DNA from: Verticiella sediminum
Lineage (GTDB): Bacteria > Pseudomonadota > Gammaproteobacteria > Burkholderiales > Burkholderiaceae_B
Direction: 5' to 3'
Length of the DNA stretch: 64,000 nt
Assembly (NCBI RefSeq): GCF_007558815.1
Contig: NZ_VLTJ01000039.1
Span: 434,001-498,000 of the forward strand
Positions 7,956 through 17,292 of this stretch are shown one piece after another. A model generated the notes under the pieces. It made no database searches. It saw nothing but the letters and a program-made list of their open reading frames with translations, and had not been told where the DNA came from. How positions within the stretch are numbered: position 1 is the first letter of the stretch; each line of letters begins with the position of its first letter. The translations under genes and the position numbers were made by a program.

Positions 7956-9182
7956 TCAATCCCGGTCGTCGTTGCCGGCGCCGCCGGCATCAGGGCGCAG
8001 GCCGGCGCGCCGCAGGTGGGCGTACACCGTGGTGCGCGAGACGCCGAGCTGGCAAGCCGCGGCCGCGACATTGCCGCGGTGTTCGCGCAGGGCCTCGCGA
8101 ACGGCGCGCAGGGCATGCTCGTGCAGTGCGCCCGGCGCGGGCGGTGCGCTTGCGGTGCAGGCGGGCTGCGCCCGCGCTGGTTCGGCGACGGCTGCCGGGC
8201 TGTCGGCGGCGGTGGGCAGCGGGGCGTTGACCGCTGTGCGCACGCGGGGCTGCGCCCGCGCCAGCGGCGCGCGCGCGTATTGCACCCAGAGGTGCGTGCC
8301 GTCGATGGCGGGCAGCCGCAGCGGCCGGGGGGCGGGGCGAAGCAGCCCCAGGCGCTGGCCTGGGCTGGCTGCGGGGAACAGCGCCGTCGCGGCGTCCAGG
8401 GCGAGGCGGCCCCGTGCGGGCAGGCCGAGCATCTGCCTCGCGGCGCGGCTGGCGGCCCGAACGTCGCCGTCGTCGGTGACGGCGAGCACCCCGGCGAGCG
8501 GCGTGGGCAGCCAGCGCGGGTCGGGTTGCAGCCGCAGCAGATGGCAGCGCTCCAGGGTGGCGAGCAGGCGATGTTCGACAGCCAGCGCAGCCAGATGGAA
8601 GTGTTCGCGTAGTTGGACCGGGTCGCGGCGGCCCACCCCTGTGATGTCCAGCGCGCCGGCCACGTCGCCATCCAGGCCGTGGATGGGGACGGCCAGGCAG
8701 AAGAAATCCGCGAACTCGTCCAGGTAGTGCTGGCCGGCATGGACCTCCACGGGGCCGGCATCGGCAGCGGCCTCGGCGAGCACGCAGGCCGGCGCCGTCG
8801 TGCCGATCGCGCGCTCTTCGATGCGCCGTCCTGCGACGATGGGGCCGAACCGCCGCTCCCGGCTGTGCGCGCTGCGGCGGGCGTGGACGATCACGCCCGC
8901 CGCGTTGGTGCACAGTATCGTCCAGTCGGGGCCACCGAAGGCGCTCCAGAGATGTTCGGCCTCGTCGGCGACGCAGCGCGCGAGGCGCCGGTCGTCCCGG
9001 GTACGCGCGTCGGTGCCGAGCGGGGCGTAGTACGGCGCTTGCCAGGGCATGAGACCGGCATCGCGCGAGCGCTGCCAGGACCGCGCGACCGCGGGCGGCA
9101 GCAGCTCGGCGGGCACGGACCCGCCCGCCAGGAAATGGTCGCGCGCGGCCTTCAGCGCCTCGCCGGTAAGCCCGCCCGTCAT
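7956..9182 (-). CDS. AcoR-like regulator lacking the sigma-54 AAA+ domain (GAF, PAS-like, Fis HTH)
   Basis: Resembles the acetoin-catabolism activator AcoR at both ends. Residues about 20-200 hold the typical AcoR opening (PPAVARSWQRSRDAGLMPW) and a GAF-type sensor with GTTAPACVLAE and FADFFCLAVPIHGLDGDVAG. The end is a Fis-type helix-turn-helix (ALREHRGNVAAAACQLGVSRTTVYAHLRRAG). The central AAA+ module with GAFTGA that contacts sigma-54 is missing: the middle is a PAS-like segment and a Pro/Ala linker, and 408 residues is too short for it. It therefore cannot drive sigma-54 promoters in the usual way. It lies downstream of the aldehyde dehydrogenase on the same strand and probably regulates it. 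Confidence 0.82.
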   Translation of the reverse strand: MTGGLTGEALKAARDHFLAGGSVPAELLPPAVARSWQRSRDAGLMPWQAPYYAPLGTDARTRDDRRLARCVADEAEHLWSAFGGPDWTILCTNAAGVIVHARRSAHSRERRFGPIVAGRRIEERAIGTTAPACVLAEAAADAGPVEVHAGQHYLDEFADFFCLAVPIHGLDGDVAGALDITGVGRRDPVQLREHFHLAALAVEHRLLATLERCHLLRLQPDPRWLPTPLAGVLAVTDDGDVRAASRAARQMLGLPARGRLALDAATALFPAASPGQRLGLLRPAPRPLRLPAIDGTHLWVQYARAPLARAQPRVRTAVNAPLPTAADSPAAVAEPARAQPACTASAPPAPGALHEHALRAVREALREHRGNVAAAACQLGVSRTTVYAHLRRAGLRPDAGGAGNDDRD

Positions 9183-9306
9183 GGCGCCGCCCTCGGCCCA
9201 CCGCTCGCAAGCCCGTGGGGCATGGCGCGATCCACGGCGCGCGCGCGGACTGTGGACGGCGCAGCGTGGGAGCCTGCGCCGTGGGTGACGTCGCCTGCGC
9301 CCGGCG

Positions 9307-10782
9307 TCACATCGGGTAGGCGGGCGCCTGACCTTTGATGGTGAGCCACTGCCATTGCGTGAACTCCTCCCAGTTGGCGGGGCCGCCGATGGCGCTGCCG
9401 TTGCCGGACGCGCCCACGCCGCCGAAGGGGTTGATGACCTCGTCGTTGACCGTCTGGTCGTTGATGTGCAGCAGCCCGGTGCGCAGGCGTTCGCCGATGC
9501 GCAGGGCGCGGCCGACGTCCGCGCTCAGAATGGCCATCGACAACCCGTACTCGGTACGGTTGGCAAGCGCGATGGCTTCTTCGTCGGTATCGAAGGGCAC
9601 GACCACCGCCACCGGCGCGAAGATCTCTTCCGAGAAGGCCGGGTTGTCCGGGCTCACGCCGCTCAGCACGGTGGGCGCGAAGAACAGGCCCTCGCAAGTG
9701 CCGCCGGTCTCCACCCGGGCGCCCGCGGCCTCGGCCGCGCGCAATACGCCGCTCGCGTGATCGCGCTGGGCCGCGTTGATGAGCGGGCCGAGCGCCACGT
9801 CGGCCCGGTGCGGATCGCCCACTGTCAGCGAGGCGGCCTTGGCGGTGAGCCGCTCGAGAAAGCGGTCGTGGATCTTGCGCTGCACCAGAATGCGGCCGGT
9901 CGCCATGCAGATCTGCCCCTGGTGCAGGTAGGCGCCCCAGGCGGTGTTGGCGATGGCCAGATCGAGGTCGGCGTCATCCAGGACGATGAGGGAATTCTTG
10001 CCGCCCAGTTCCAGCGAAACCTTCTTCAAGTGCCGGCTCGCCGCCTCGCCGACCTTGCGGCCGGCGGCAGTAGAGCCCGTGAACTGGATCATGGCCACGT
10101 TGGGATCCGCCACCAGGGCGGCACCCGCCGCGCCGTCGCCCGGCAGCACGTGCAGCAGACCGGCCGGCAGTCCGGCGAGCTCGAACAGCCGCGCGATCGC
10201 CATACCGCCGCATACCGCGGTGCGCGGGTCGGGCTTGAGCACCACGGCATTGCCCAGGGCCAGGGCCGGAGCCACCGCGCGCAAGGCAAGGTACAGCGGG
10301 AAGTTGAACGGCGCGATCACGCCGACGACGCCCAGCGGGCGCCGCCGCGCGAGGCTCAGGCGCCCAGGCACCGAGGGCAGGATCTCGCCGACGGAACGCG
10401 AGGGCAGGCTGGCGGCTTCGTGCAGCACCTTGACGCTTATCGACGTCTCGAATCCGGCCTTGCCGCGCGTCGAGCCGCTCTCGCGCACTAGCCAGTCGGC
10501 GATCACGCCGAAATGGGTCTGCGCCAGTGCAGCGGCCCGGCGCACGACCGCGGCGCGCTCTTCGTACGGCAACGCCGCCCATTCGGGTTGTGCCTGGGCC
10601 GCCGCGGCCGCGCTGCGCGCGATCCCGGCGGCGTCGGTCAGCGCGATGCTGCCGAGGCGGGCACCGCTGGCCGGCTCCAGCACGTCGGCCACGGTGGCAC
10701 CGGCTTGCCATGCGCCGGCATAGAGGCGTTCGGTCCAGACGGCGGGGTCGAGCAGCGTGGGGTCGGTGCTGGCTGGGTTCAT
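9307..10782 (-). CDS. NAD(P)-dependent aldehyde dehydrogenase, benzaldehyde/vanillin dehydrogenase type
   Basis: Oxidises an aldehyde to the acid. The start at 10782 is set by CAGGAG eight bases upstream and gives 491 residues; the longer frame runs through tRNA-Leu and is not coding. Visible are the cofactor region VIAPFNFPLYLALRAVAPAL, FTGSTAAGRKVGEAA, the general base in LELGGKN and the nucleophile Cys about 292 in HQGQICMATGR. The late stretch NWEEFTQWQWLTIK is typical of the aromatic aldehyde branch. The adjacent AcoR-like regulator fits inducible aldehyde or alcohol catabolism. The upstream region has an inverted repeat GCATGCGG-N9-CCGCATGC at 10868-10892. Confidence 0.85.
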   Translation of the reverse strand: MNPASTDPTLLDPAVWTERLYAGAWQAGATVADVLEPASGARLGSIALTDAAGIARSAAAAAQAQPEWAALPYEERAAVVRRAAALAQTHFGVIADWLVRESGSTRGKAGFETSISVKVLHEAASLPSRSVGEILPSVPGRLSLARRRPLGVVGVIAPFNFPLYLALRAVAPALALGNAVVLKPDPRTAVCGGMAIARLFELAGLPAGLLHVLPGDGAAGAALVADPNVAMIQFTGSTAAGRKVGEAASRHLKKVSLELGGKNSLIVLDDADLDLAIANTAWGAYLHQGQICMATGRILVQRKIHDRFLERLTAKAASLTVGDPHRADVALGPLINAAQRDHASGVLRAAEAAGARVETGGTCEGLFFAPTVLSGVSPDNPAFSEEIFAPVAVVVPFDTDEEAIALANRTEYGLSMAILSADVGRALRIGERLRTGLLHINDQTVNDEVINPFGGVGASGNGSAIGGPANWEEFTQWQWLTIKGQAPAYPM

Positions 10783-10867
10783 CACGGCTCCTGTCGATGG
10801 GGCTGCGGGTCGCGGACCCGGAAAGGCGCATCGTAGGTGGCCTGCGGCGGCCCTGCCATTGGGGTTT

Positions 10868-10892
10868 GCATGCGGGCCGTGCGGCCGCATGC
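10868..10892. promoter_or_regulatory. inverted repeat upstream of the aldehyde dehydrogenase
   Basis: GCATGCGG (10868-10875) and CCGCATGC (10885-10892) form a perfect 8-base inverted repeat with a nine-base spacer, 86 bases before the aldehyde dehydrogenase start. It could be the operator of the neighbouring AcoR-like/Fis regulator or a leader hairpin. Nothing else was recognised in 10783-11035. Confidence 0.35.
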
Positions 10893-11035
10893 GTGCGCGC
10901 GGACCCCCGCAAGGGTGTTCAGATACTGGACACCGGCGCTGTGGTTGCGCGTTGGACTGCGCGTGGGGAACCCATGCAGCAAGGCCGATACAGCGGCAGG
11001 AAGCTCGGTGCGTCGCCCGCCGAAGGCGATGCCCA

Positions 11036-11072
11036 AAGCAAAAACCCCCGCAAGCTTCCTTGCGGGGGTCTG
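11036..11072 (-). terminator. intrinsic terminator of tRNA-Leu
   Basis: An 11-pair stem reads on the minus strand ACCCCCGCAAG...CTTGCGGGGGT with a four-base loop, then a T run opposite the A-rich bases before 11045. It begins about eight bases beyond the CCA end of the tRNA. Confidence 0.88.
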
Positions 11073-11078
11073 GAATTT

Positions 11079-11163
<85 letters not shown>

Positions 11164-11419
11164 CTGATTGCATCGCTGTTTATACAGCGCCGCAACAGAA
11201 GAACGATTATAGCAGGGATTTCCCAGGCTGCAACAGAATCTGCATCTGTTTTTACTGCTTGCCACCGGAACCGGCTTGCTTGGTAGGGCAAACCACCGTC
11301 GGCCGCAGCGCGTGCTCCCGCAATCTCCCGATGCTCGCACTTCTTTGAGCGCCGGGGGTTTCGCAAAACCCCGCTTGCCTTGAAAATACCGCTTTGGTCT
11401 TTTCTCCCGTCGGTGTCTA

Positions 11420-13969
11420 ATGCCGAAAGAAGAAAGACCGCGATTCTATAGAGAAGTTTTCACTTTGGCAAATCGAACCGACAAGAAGAATTCCAACCCA
11501 ACCATGCCGGCGGATTTCGACCCGGACGTCCCCAGCCGCGAGCAGATCCTCGCTGCGCTGCGCGACGCTTCGGGCCCGCTTACGGCAACCGAACTTGCCG
11601 AGCGCCTGGGCGTGGTGCGCGATTCCACCTGGGTCGGCTTCGAGCGCAGACTGGGCGCCATGGAGCGCGATGGCCAGTTGGCGCCCAACCGCAAGGGCCT
11701 GCTGCAGCTCGCCTCCAAGCTGGATTTCATTGCCGGACGCGTGCAGGGTCATCGCGACGGCTTCGGCTTTCTGATCCGCGACGACGGCGGGCAGGACTTG
11801 TTCCTGTCGCCGCGCGAGATGCTCAAGGTGCTGCACGGCGACCGCGTCCTGGTGCGCCCCTCGGGCGAATACCGCGGCAAGCCCGAAGGCCAGATCGTCG
11901 AGGTGATCGAGCGGCGCACCAATCGCCTGGTCGGTCGCTTCCTGCATGAGCGCGGCATGGACGTGGTGGTGCCCGAAGATCAGCGCATCAAGCATGACGT
12001 GCTGATCGCTCCGGCCGACGCCAACGGCGCCCAGCCAGGCCAGGTGGTCACCGTCGAGATCGTCGCGCAGCCGACCCGGCACACGCAGCCGCGCGGGCGC
12101 ATTGTCGAGATCCTCGGCGAGGTCGACGACCCCGGCATGGAAATCGAGATCGCGGTGCGCAAGTTCGACGTGCCGCACGAGTTTTCCGAGGCGGCCGCCA
12201 GGCAGGCGGCCAAGCTGCCCGACGCCGTGCGCAAGAGCGACCTCACGGGGCGGGTGGATCTGCGCGACCTGCCTTTCGTCACCATCGACGGGGCGGACGC
12301 GCGCGATTTCGACGATGCGGTGTATTGCGAGCCTGTCGATCTGGGCACGGCCAACCGCAAGCGGCCGGGCTGGCGCCTGCTGGTGGCGATCGCCGACGTG
12401 AGCCACTACGTACGTAGCGGTGAACCGCTGGACGCCGACGCCCAGGAACGCAGCACCAGCGTGTATTTCCCGCGCCGCGTGATCCCGATGCTGCCCGAGT
12501 CGCTCTCCAACGGCCTGTGCTCGCTCAATCCGGCGGTCGACCGCCTGGTGCTGGTCTGCGACATGGTGATACCGGCCAGCGGCGCCAAGGCTGGCATCGT
12601 CTCGGCCTACCAGTTCTACAACGCGGTCATCCACTCGCATGGGCGCACCACCTACGATCAGGTGTGGGAGGCGCTGGCCGGCACCGACGACGCGCTGATG
12701 CTGGGCCGCCGCGGCACCAACGGCCCGCCGCCGCTGCCCGCCGAACTGCTGCCGCATGTCGAGCACCTGCACACGCTCTATCGTTTGCTGGTGCAGGCGC
12801 GCGAGTCGCGCGGCGCGATCGATTTCGACACCGTCGAAACCAAGATCGTGTGCAACGAGATGGGCCGTATCGAGCGCATCGTGCCGCACGTGCGCAACGA
12901 TGCGCACAAGCTCATCGAGGAGTGCATGCTGGCGGCCAACACCTGCGCGGCCGATTTCATGGCGCGCAGCAAGCACCCGGGCCTGTATCGCATCCACGAA
13001 GGCCCGACGGTCGAAAAGCTGCAGTCGCTGCGCCAGTTCCTCAAGACGCTCGGGCTGTCCCTGGGCGGGGGCGAGGACCCGGCCGCGGCCGACTACGGCA
13101 AGCTCATGCGCGAAGTGTCGGGTCGTCCCGATGCCGCGCTGATCCAGACCATGGCGCTGCGTTCGATGCAGCAGGCAATCTACAGTCCGGACAACGCCGG
13201 CCACTTCGGCCTGGCATATCCGGCCTACACGCATTTCACCTCGCCCATCCGGCGCTATCCGGACCTGCTCACGCACCGCGTCATCAAGGCCCTGATCGCC
13301 GGCCAGCGCTATGTGCCCGAGGGCGCGGCGGGCCAGGGCAGGCAGGCGCGCGAAGCCGAGCACGCCGTCTGGGAAAAGCTCGGCCTGGTGTGCTCGGGCC
13401 ACGAGCGCCGCGCCGACGATGCGTCGCGCGATGTCGAGGCCTGGCTCAAGTGCTGGTTCGTCAAGGAGCGGGTGGGCGAGAGCTTCAGCGGCACCATCAC
13501 CGGCGTGGCGCCCTTCGGTATCTTCGTCACGCTCGACGACCTGTACGTCGAGGGCATGGTGCACATCTCCGAACTCGGCACCGAGTACTTCCAGTTCAAC
13601 GAGGGCCTGCACGAGCTGCGCGGCGAGCGCACCGGCATGCGCTATCGCCTGACCGACAAGGTGCAGGTGCAGGTCGCGCGCGTCGATCTGGAGGCCCGCC
13701 GCATCGAGTTCCGTCTGGAGAAGGGCGTGAGCTATGCCAGCCTGAAGCGTGCGGCGAACCGGCAGGCCGCGCCGTCGGCTGCTGCAACACCGCCGGCGCG
13801 TGCGCAAGCCGTGGGAGAGGCTGGCGCCCAGCAACCGCCCAGGGCCGCCAAGGCGCCCAAGGCCAGGACCGCGAAGGCGCGCCGCGCAGCCGCGAGCAAT
13901 GCCACGCACCAGGCCAAGGAAGGGCGCCCCAAGAAGTCGCGCGGCGCGGCGCGCAAGCGTCCGCATTGA
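11420..13969 (+). CDS. rnr: ribonuclease R, 3'-5' exoribonuclease
   Basis: Processive RNA-degrading enzyme for structured RNA. Order: N-terminal helix-turn-helix (residues about 35-95, SREQILAALRDASGPLTATELAERL), two cold-shock-type OB domains, the RNB catalytic domain (about 275-620, with the metal-binding Asp cluster in DGADARDFDDAV and later HFTSPIRRYPDLLTHR), an S1 domain (about 690-770, GTITGVAPFGIFVTLDDLYVEGMVHI) and a Lys/Ala-rich tail. The 849 residues are normal. The ATG at 11420 has no obvious ribosome site; a later start near 11504 is possible because the HTH begins after it. Confidence 0.94.
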   Translation: MPKEERPRFYREVFTLANRTDKKNSNPTMPADFDPDVPSREQILAALRDASGPLTATELAERLGVVRDSTWVGFERRLGAMERDGQLAPNRKGLLQLASKLDFIAGRVQGHRDGFGFLIRDDGGQDLFLSPREMLKVLHGDRVLVRPSGEYRGKPEGQIVEVIERRTNRLVGRFLHERGMDVVVPEDQRIKHDVLIAPADANGAQPGQVVTVEIVAQPTRHTQPRGRIVEILGEVDDPGMEIEIAVRKFDVPHEFSEAAARQAAKLPDAVRKSDLTGRVDLRDLPFVTIDGADARDFDDAVYCEPVDLGTANRKRPGWRLLVAIADVSHYVRSGEPLDADAQERSTSVYFPRRVIPMLPESLSNGLCSLNPAVDRLVLVCDMVIPASGAKAGIVSAYQFYNAVIHSHGRTTYDQVWEALAGTDDALMLGRRGTNGPPPLPAELLPHVEHLHTLYRLLVQARESRGAIDFDTVETKIVCNEMGRIERIVPHVRNDAHKLIEECMLAANTCAADFMARSKHPGLYRIHEGPTVEKLQSLRQFLKTLGLSLGGGEDPAAADYGKLMREVSGRPDAALIQTMALRSMQQAIYSPDNAGHFGLAYPAYTHFTSPIRRYPDLLTHRVIKALIAGQRYVPEGAAGQGRQAREAEHAVWEKLGLVCSGHERRADDASRDVEAWLKCWFVKERVGESFSGTITGVAPFGIFVTLDDLYVEGMVHISELGTEYFQFNEGLHELRGERTGMRYRLTDKVQVQVARVDLEARRIEFRLEKGVSYASLKRAANRQAAPSAAATPPARAQAVGEAGAQQPPRAAKAPKARTAKARRAAASNATHQAKEGRPKKSRGAARKRPH

Positions 13970-14024
13970 GCCACGCGCCGGCAGGCAGGCCCCGGGGCTG
14001 CGCCCCGGGCGAGACAAGTTCCGT

Positions 14025-14999
14025 TCAGCCGGCGGTCGGTGTGTCGTAGGCGCTGGCTTCGTTCAGCGTGGCGATGGCGTCGCTGTCGAGCTTGAGTTTG
14101 GCGGCCTTGACCAGTTCCTCGAGCTGCTGCAGCGAGGTGGCGCTGGCCAGCGGGGCGCAGATGTTGGGCCGGCTCGTCTGCCAGGCGAGCGCCACCTGCG
14201 CCGGGGTGGCGTTCAGGCGCTCGCTCACCGCGTCGAGCGCGGCGAGGATGCGCTTGCCGCGCGGGTTCAGGTAGCGCTTGACGATGGTGGCGCCGCGCAC
14301 GCTCTTGCCGGCGTCTTCCTCGGCCCGGTACTTGCCCGTCAGGAAGCCGCTCGCGAGCGGGTAATAGGTGATGACGCCCAGCGCGTTGTCGCGCACCACG
14401 GGTTCCAGCTCCGACTCATAGGCCTGGCGTTCGTACAGGTTGTATTCGGGCTGCAGGGTCTGGTAGCGGGGCAGGCTGTGCTTGGCGCTCTCGGCGAGGG
14501 CTTCGGCGAGGCGGGCACCGCTGTAGTTGGAGGCCCCGATGGCGCGCACCTTGCCTTCTTCGATCAGGCGCGCGTATTCGCCCAGGGTGTCGGCCAGCGG
14601 CGTCTCGGGGTCGTCCTTGTGCGACTGGTAGAGGTCGATGTGGTCGGTCTGCAGGCGGCGCAGCGAATCTTCCACGGCCTGGCGGATGTAGCGTGGCGAC
14701 AGCCCCACCTTGCCGTCGCCCATGTCCATGCCCACTTTGGTGGCGAGCACGATGCGGCTGCGTTTGCCGGACTGCTTGATCCACTTGCCGATGATGGTCT
14801 CCGACTCGCCGCCTCGGTTGCCGGGCGCCCAGCGCGAGTAGACGTCGGCGGTATCGACGAGATTGAGCCCGGCATCGACGAAAGCGTCGAGCAGGCGGAA
14901 CGAGGTGGCCTCGTCCGCTGTCCAGCCAAAGACATTGCCGCCGAAGGCGAGCGGAGCGACGTGCAGCCCGGACTGGCCGAGTTCCCGATGGTTCAGCAT
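14025..14999 (-). CDS. aldo/keto reductase
   Basis: NADPH-dependent reductase of the (beta/alpha)8 AKR family, substrate unknown. The start at 14999 follows CAGGAG and gives 324 residues; the longer frame is not supported. The sequence opens MLNHRELGQSGLHVAPLAFGG, and carries the catalytic Asp/Tyr region NLVDTADVYSRW, the catalytic Lys in VLATKVGMDMG, and the cofactor-side motif GASNYSGARLAEAL. It resembles the YajO/Tas-like bacterial AKRs. Convergent with rnr; a GC-rich hairpin without T run lies between them near 13990-14010. Confidence 0.88.
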   Translation of the reverse strand: MLNHRELGQSGLHVAPLAFGGNVFGWTADEATSFRLLDAFVDAGLNLVDTADVYSRWAPGNRGGESETIIGKWIKQSGKRSRIVLATKVGMDMGDGKVGLSPRYIRQAVEDSLRRLQTDHIDLYQSHKDDPETPLADTLGEYARLIEEGKVRAIGASNYSGARLAEALAESAKHSLPRYQTLQPEYNLYERQAYESELEPVVRDNALGVITYYPLASGFLTGKYRAEEDAGKSVRGATIVKRYLNPRGKRILAALDAVSERLNATPAQVALAWQTSRPNICAPLASATSLQQLEELVKAAKLKLDSDAIATLNEASAYDTPTAG

Positions 15000-15110
15000 G
15001 CGATTCTCCTGGTCGTCGTGTGCCACGCCACGCCAGCCGCGGCAGTGCTGCGCCGCGCGGGCAGGCGCTACGGCCTGAAATGAAACCCATCCCCTACGCG
15101 CTGACGCGCG

Positions 15111-15165
15111 CCCCCTCAAGGAGGGGGCGGCACTGGCGGACCGGCAAAGCCGGCCCCGCGGTGCC
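15111..15165. repeat. GC-rich hairpin repeat, member of a dispersed intergenic family
   Basis: In the 358-base gap between the aldo/keto reductase and the ABC operon lie two adjacent hairpins: CCCCCTC-AAG-GAGGGGG (15111-15127) and a longer imperfect stem from GGCAC (15129) to GTGCC (15165). Related CCCCC/GGGGG elements occur at 18141-18180 and 39769-39812, each in a gene gap. The rest of the gap holds only the promoter side of the ABC operon, with no gene seen. Confidence 0.6.
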
Positions 15166-15357
15166 CTGGATCGCATCGCCGCAGCTCATGCGTCGGGGCA
15201 GCGCCCAGCGCCATGGGTCACTGAAATGACATGATAGCCCTTCGCGCGCGCGAAACCGGGACGGCGCGGTTAGACTTACAGCCTGAGCGAATGCGGCGCC
15301 TGGCCCACCGGCGGGCGTCTTCACCGACCATAGCTTCGTCCCACGAGGAGACCGTGT

Positions 15358-16329
15358 ATGCCGACCCCGTTTCGCCTGACTGCCTGGGCTGGTTCCGCCT
15401 TGTTTGCCGTCGCCTGCGCGATGCCTGCCTTCGCTCAGGACAAGTCCGTGGCCGTGCTCGCCATCGTCGAGCATCCCGCGCTCGATTCCGTGCGTGATGG
15501 CGTGCGCGAGGTGCTGGCCGAGGCCGGCTACGAAGAGGGCAAGAACCTGCGCTGGCAGTACCAGAGCGCGCAAGGCAACGTCGGCACGGCGGCGCAGATC
15601 GCGCGCAAGTTCGTCGGCGACAAGCCGGACGCCATCGTGGGCATCGCCACGCCGGCGGCGCAGGCGGTGGTGGCGGCCACGCGCAGCGTTCCGCTGGTGT
15701 ATTCGGCGGTGACCGATCCGATCGCGGCCCAGTTGGTGCCGGGCTGGGAGCCGTCGGGCACCAACGTCACCGGCGTGTCCGACGAGCTCGCCCTGGAGCG
15801 CCAGATCGAGCTCATCAAGGAAATCCTGCCCGATGCCAAGCGCGTGGGCATGGTGTACAACCCGGGCGAGGCCAACTCCGCCGTGGTGGTCAGGCAGATG
15901 AAGGAGCTGCTGCCCAAGCACGGCATGACCCTGGTCGAGGCCGCCGCGCCGCGCACGGTGGACGTCGGCTCGGCCGCAGGCCGCCTGGCGGGCAAGGTGG
16001 ACGTCATCTACACGAGCACCGACAACAACGTGGTCTCGGCCTACGAGGCGCTGGTCAAGATGGGCAACGATACCGATACGCCGCTCATCGCGGCCGACAC
16101 CGACAGCGTCAAGCGCGGCGCCATCGCCGCCCTCGGCCTGAACTACAAGGATCTCGGCCGCCAGACGGGCGCCATCGTGGTGCGCATCCTCAAGGGTGAG
16201 AAACCGGGCGACATCGCCTCGGCGCGCAGCGACAACGTGGATCTGTTCGTCAACCTGCGCGCGGCCCAGGCCCAGGGCGTGGAAGTGCCGCAAGCGGTCA
16301 TCGACAAAGCCACCGAAGTGATCCGCTGA
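15358..16329 (+). CDS. periplasmic substrate-binding protein of a TrpXYZ-type ABC importer
   Basis: Solute receptor of the PF04392-type family. GAGGAG just upstream supports the ATG at 15358. A Sec signal peptide (residues 1-26, ending MPAFAQ) is followed by VAVLAIVEHPALDSVRDGVRE and the two-lobed fold with IARKFVGDKPDAIVGIATPAAQ and GMVYNPGEANS, all typical of this group. Substrate is not evident: relatives are annotated as tryptophan/tyrosine (TrpX) or purine-type receptors. First gene of a three-gene operon; its TGA overlaps the permease ATG. Confidence 0.85.
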   Translation: MPTPFRLTAWAGSALFAVACAMPAFAQDKSVAVLAIVEHPALDSVRDGVREVLAEAGYEEGKNLRWQYQSAQGNVGTAAQIARKFVGDKPDAIVGIATPAAQAVVAATRSVPLVYSAVTDPIAAQLVPGWEPSGTNVTGVSDELALERQIELIKEILPDAKRVGMVYNPGEANSAVVVRQMKELLPKHGMTLVEAAAPRTVDVGSAAGRLAGKVDVIYTSTDNNVVSAYEALVKMGNDTDTPLIAADTDSVKRGAIAALGLNYKDLGRQTGAIVVRILKGEKPGDIASARSDNVDLFVNLRAAQAQGVEVPQAVIDKATEVIR

Positions 16330-17225
16330 TGTCGCTTTTCTCGCTGCTGGGCGCCCTCGAGATCGGCCTCATCTTCGGCCTGGTCGCGCTGGGCGTGCTG
16401 ATCTCCTTTCGGGTCTTGCGCTTTCCGGACCTCACCGTCGACGGCAGCTTTCCGCTGGGCGGCGCGGTCGCCGCCACGATGATCTCGGCCGGGTTCGATC
16501 CGTTCCTGTCGACGGGCGCGGCCATTGCCGCCGGCGCGTGCGCCGGGCTGCTCACGGGCTGGCTCAACGTCAAGCTGAAGATCATGGATCTGCTCGCGAG
16601 CATCCTCATGATGATCGCGCTGTACTCGGTCAACCTGCGCATCATGGGGCGGCCCAACGTGCCGCTCATCATGGAGCCCACGGTGTTCAGCCTGACCCTG
16701 CCCGGCTGGCTACCCGACTACATGGAGCGCCCGCTGCTGGTGCTCGTCGTGGTGATCGTCGCCAAGCTGCTGCTCGACTGGTTCTTCGCCACCCGCCAGG
16801 GGCTCGCCATGCGCGCCACGGGCTCGAACCCGCGCATGGCGCGGGCGCAGGGCGTGGCCACGGGCCGCAGCGTGCTCGGCGGCATGGCGCTGTCCAATGC
16901 GCTGGTGGCCCTGGCCGGTGCCCTGTTCGCACAGACCCAGGGCGGCGCCGACATCTCCATGGGCATCGGCACCATCGTCATCGGCCTGGCCGCGGTCATC
17001 GTGGGCGAGAGCATCATGCCGGCCCGCCGCTTCTTCTTCATCACGCTGGCGGTCATCGTCGGCGCGCTGGTGTATCGGCTCTTCATCGCCCTGGCGCTCA
17101 ACAGCAACTTCATCGGCCTGCAGGCCCAGGACCTGAACCTGGTGACGGCAGTGCTGGTCACCATCGCACTGGTGATTCCCATGCTCAAGAAGCGCTGGCT
17201 GCGCGGCAAGCGGAGGGTCGAGTGA
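16329..17225 (+). CDS. ABC transporter permease (TrpY-like, branched-chain/BMP permease class)
   Basis: Membrane channel subunit of 298 residues with eight or so hydrophobic segments. The opening IGLIFGLVALGVLISFRVLRFPDLTVDGSFPLG is characteristic of the permease that pairs with PF04392 receptors. GMALSNALVALAGALFAQTQG and GIGTIVIGLAAVIVGESI form the ATPase-contact region. It starts in the TGATG overlap with the receptor gene, so the two are coupled. Confidence 0.86.
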   Translation: MSLFSLLGALEIGLIFGLVALGVLISFRVLRFPDLTVDGSFPLGGAVAATMISAGFDPFLSTGAAIAAGACAGLLTGWLNVKLKIMDLLASILMMIALYSVNLRIMGRPNVPLIMEPTVFSLTLPGWLPDYMERPLLVLVVVIVAKLLLDWFFATRQGLAMRATGSNPRMARAQGVATGRSVLGGMALSNALVALAGALFAQTQGGADISMGIGTIVIGLAAVIVGESIMPARRFFFITLAVIVGALVYRLFIALALNSNFIGLQAQDLNLVTAVLVTIALVIPMLKKRWLRGKRRVE

Positions 17226-17292
17226 TGCGCACCCCGGTTGCCGCCGGGCGCGCCGTTTCCGGGCCCGCCGCCTTGCCCCATGGAGGTCTGCC

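Noticed and set aside
10783-11035. A sigma-54 (-24/-12) promoter for the aldehyde dehydrogenase
   Set aside because: No GG-N10-GC arrangement was found on the coding strand, and the neighbouring regulator lacks the sigma-54 domain.
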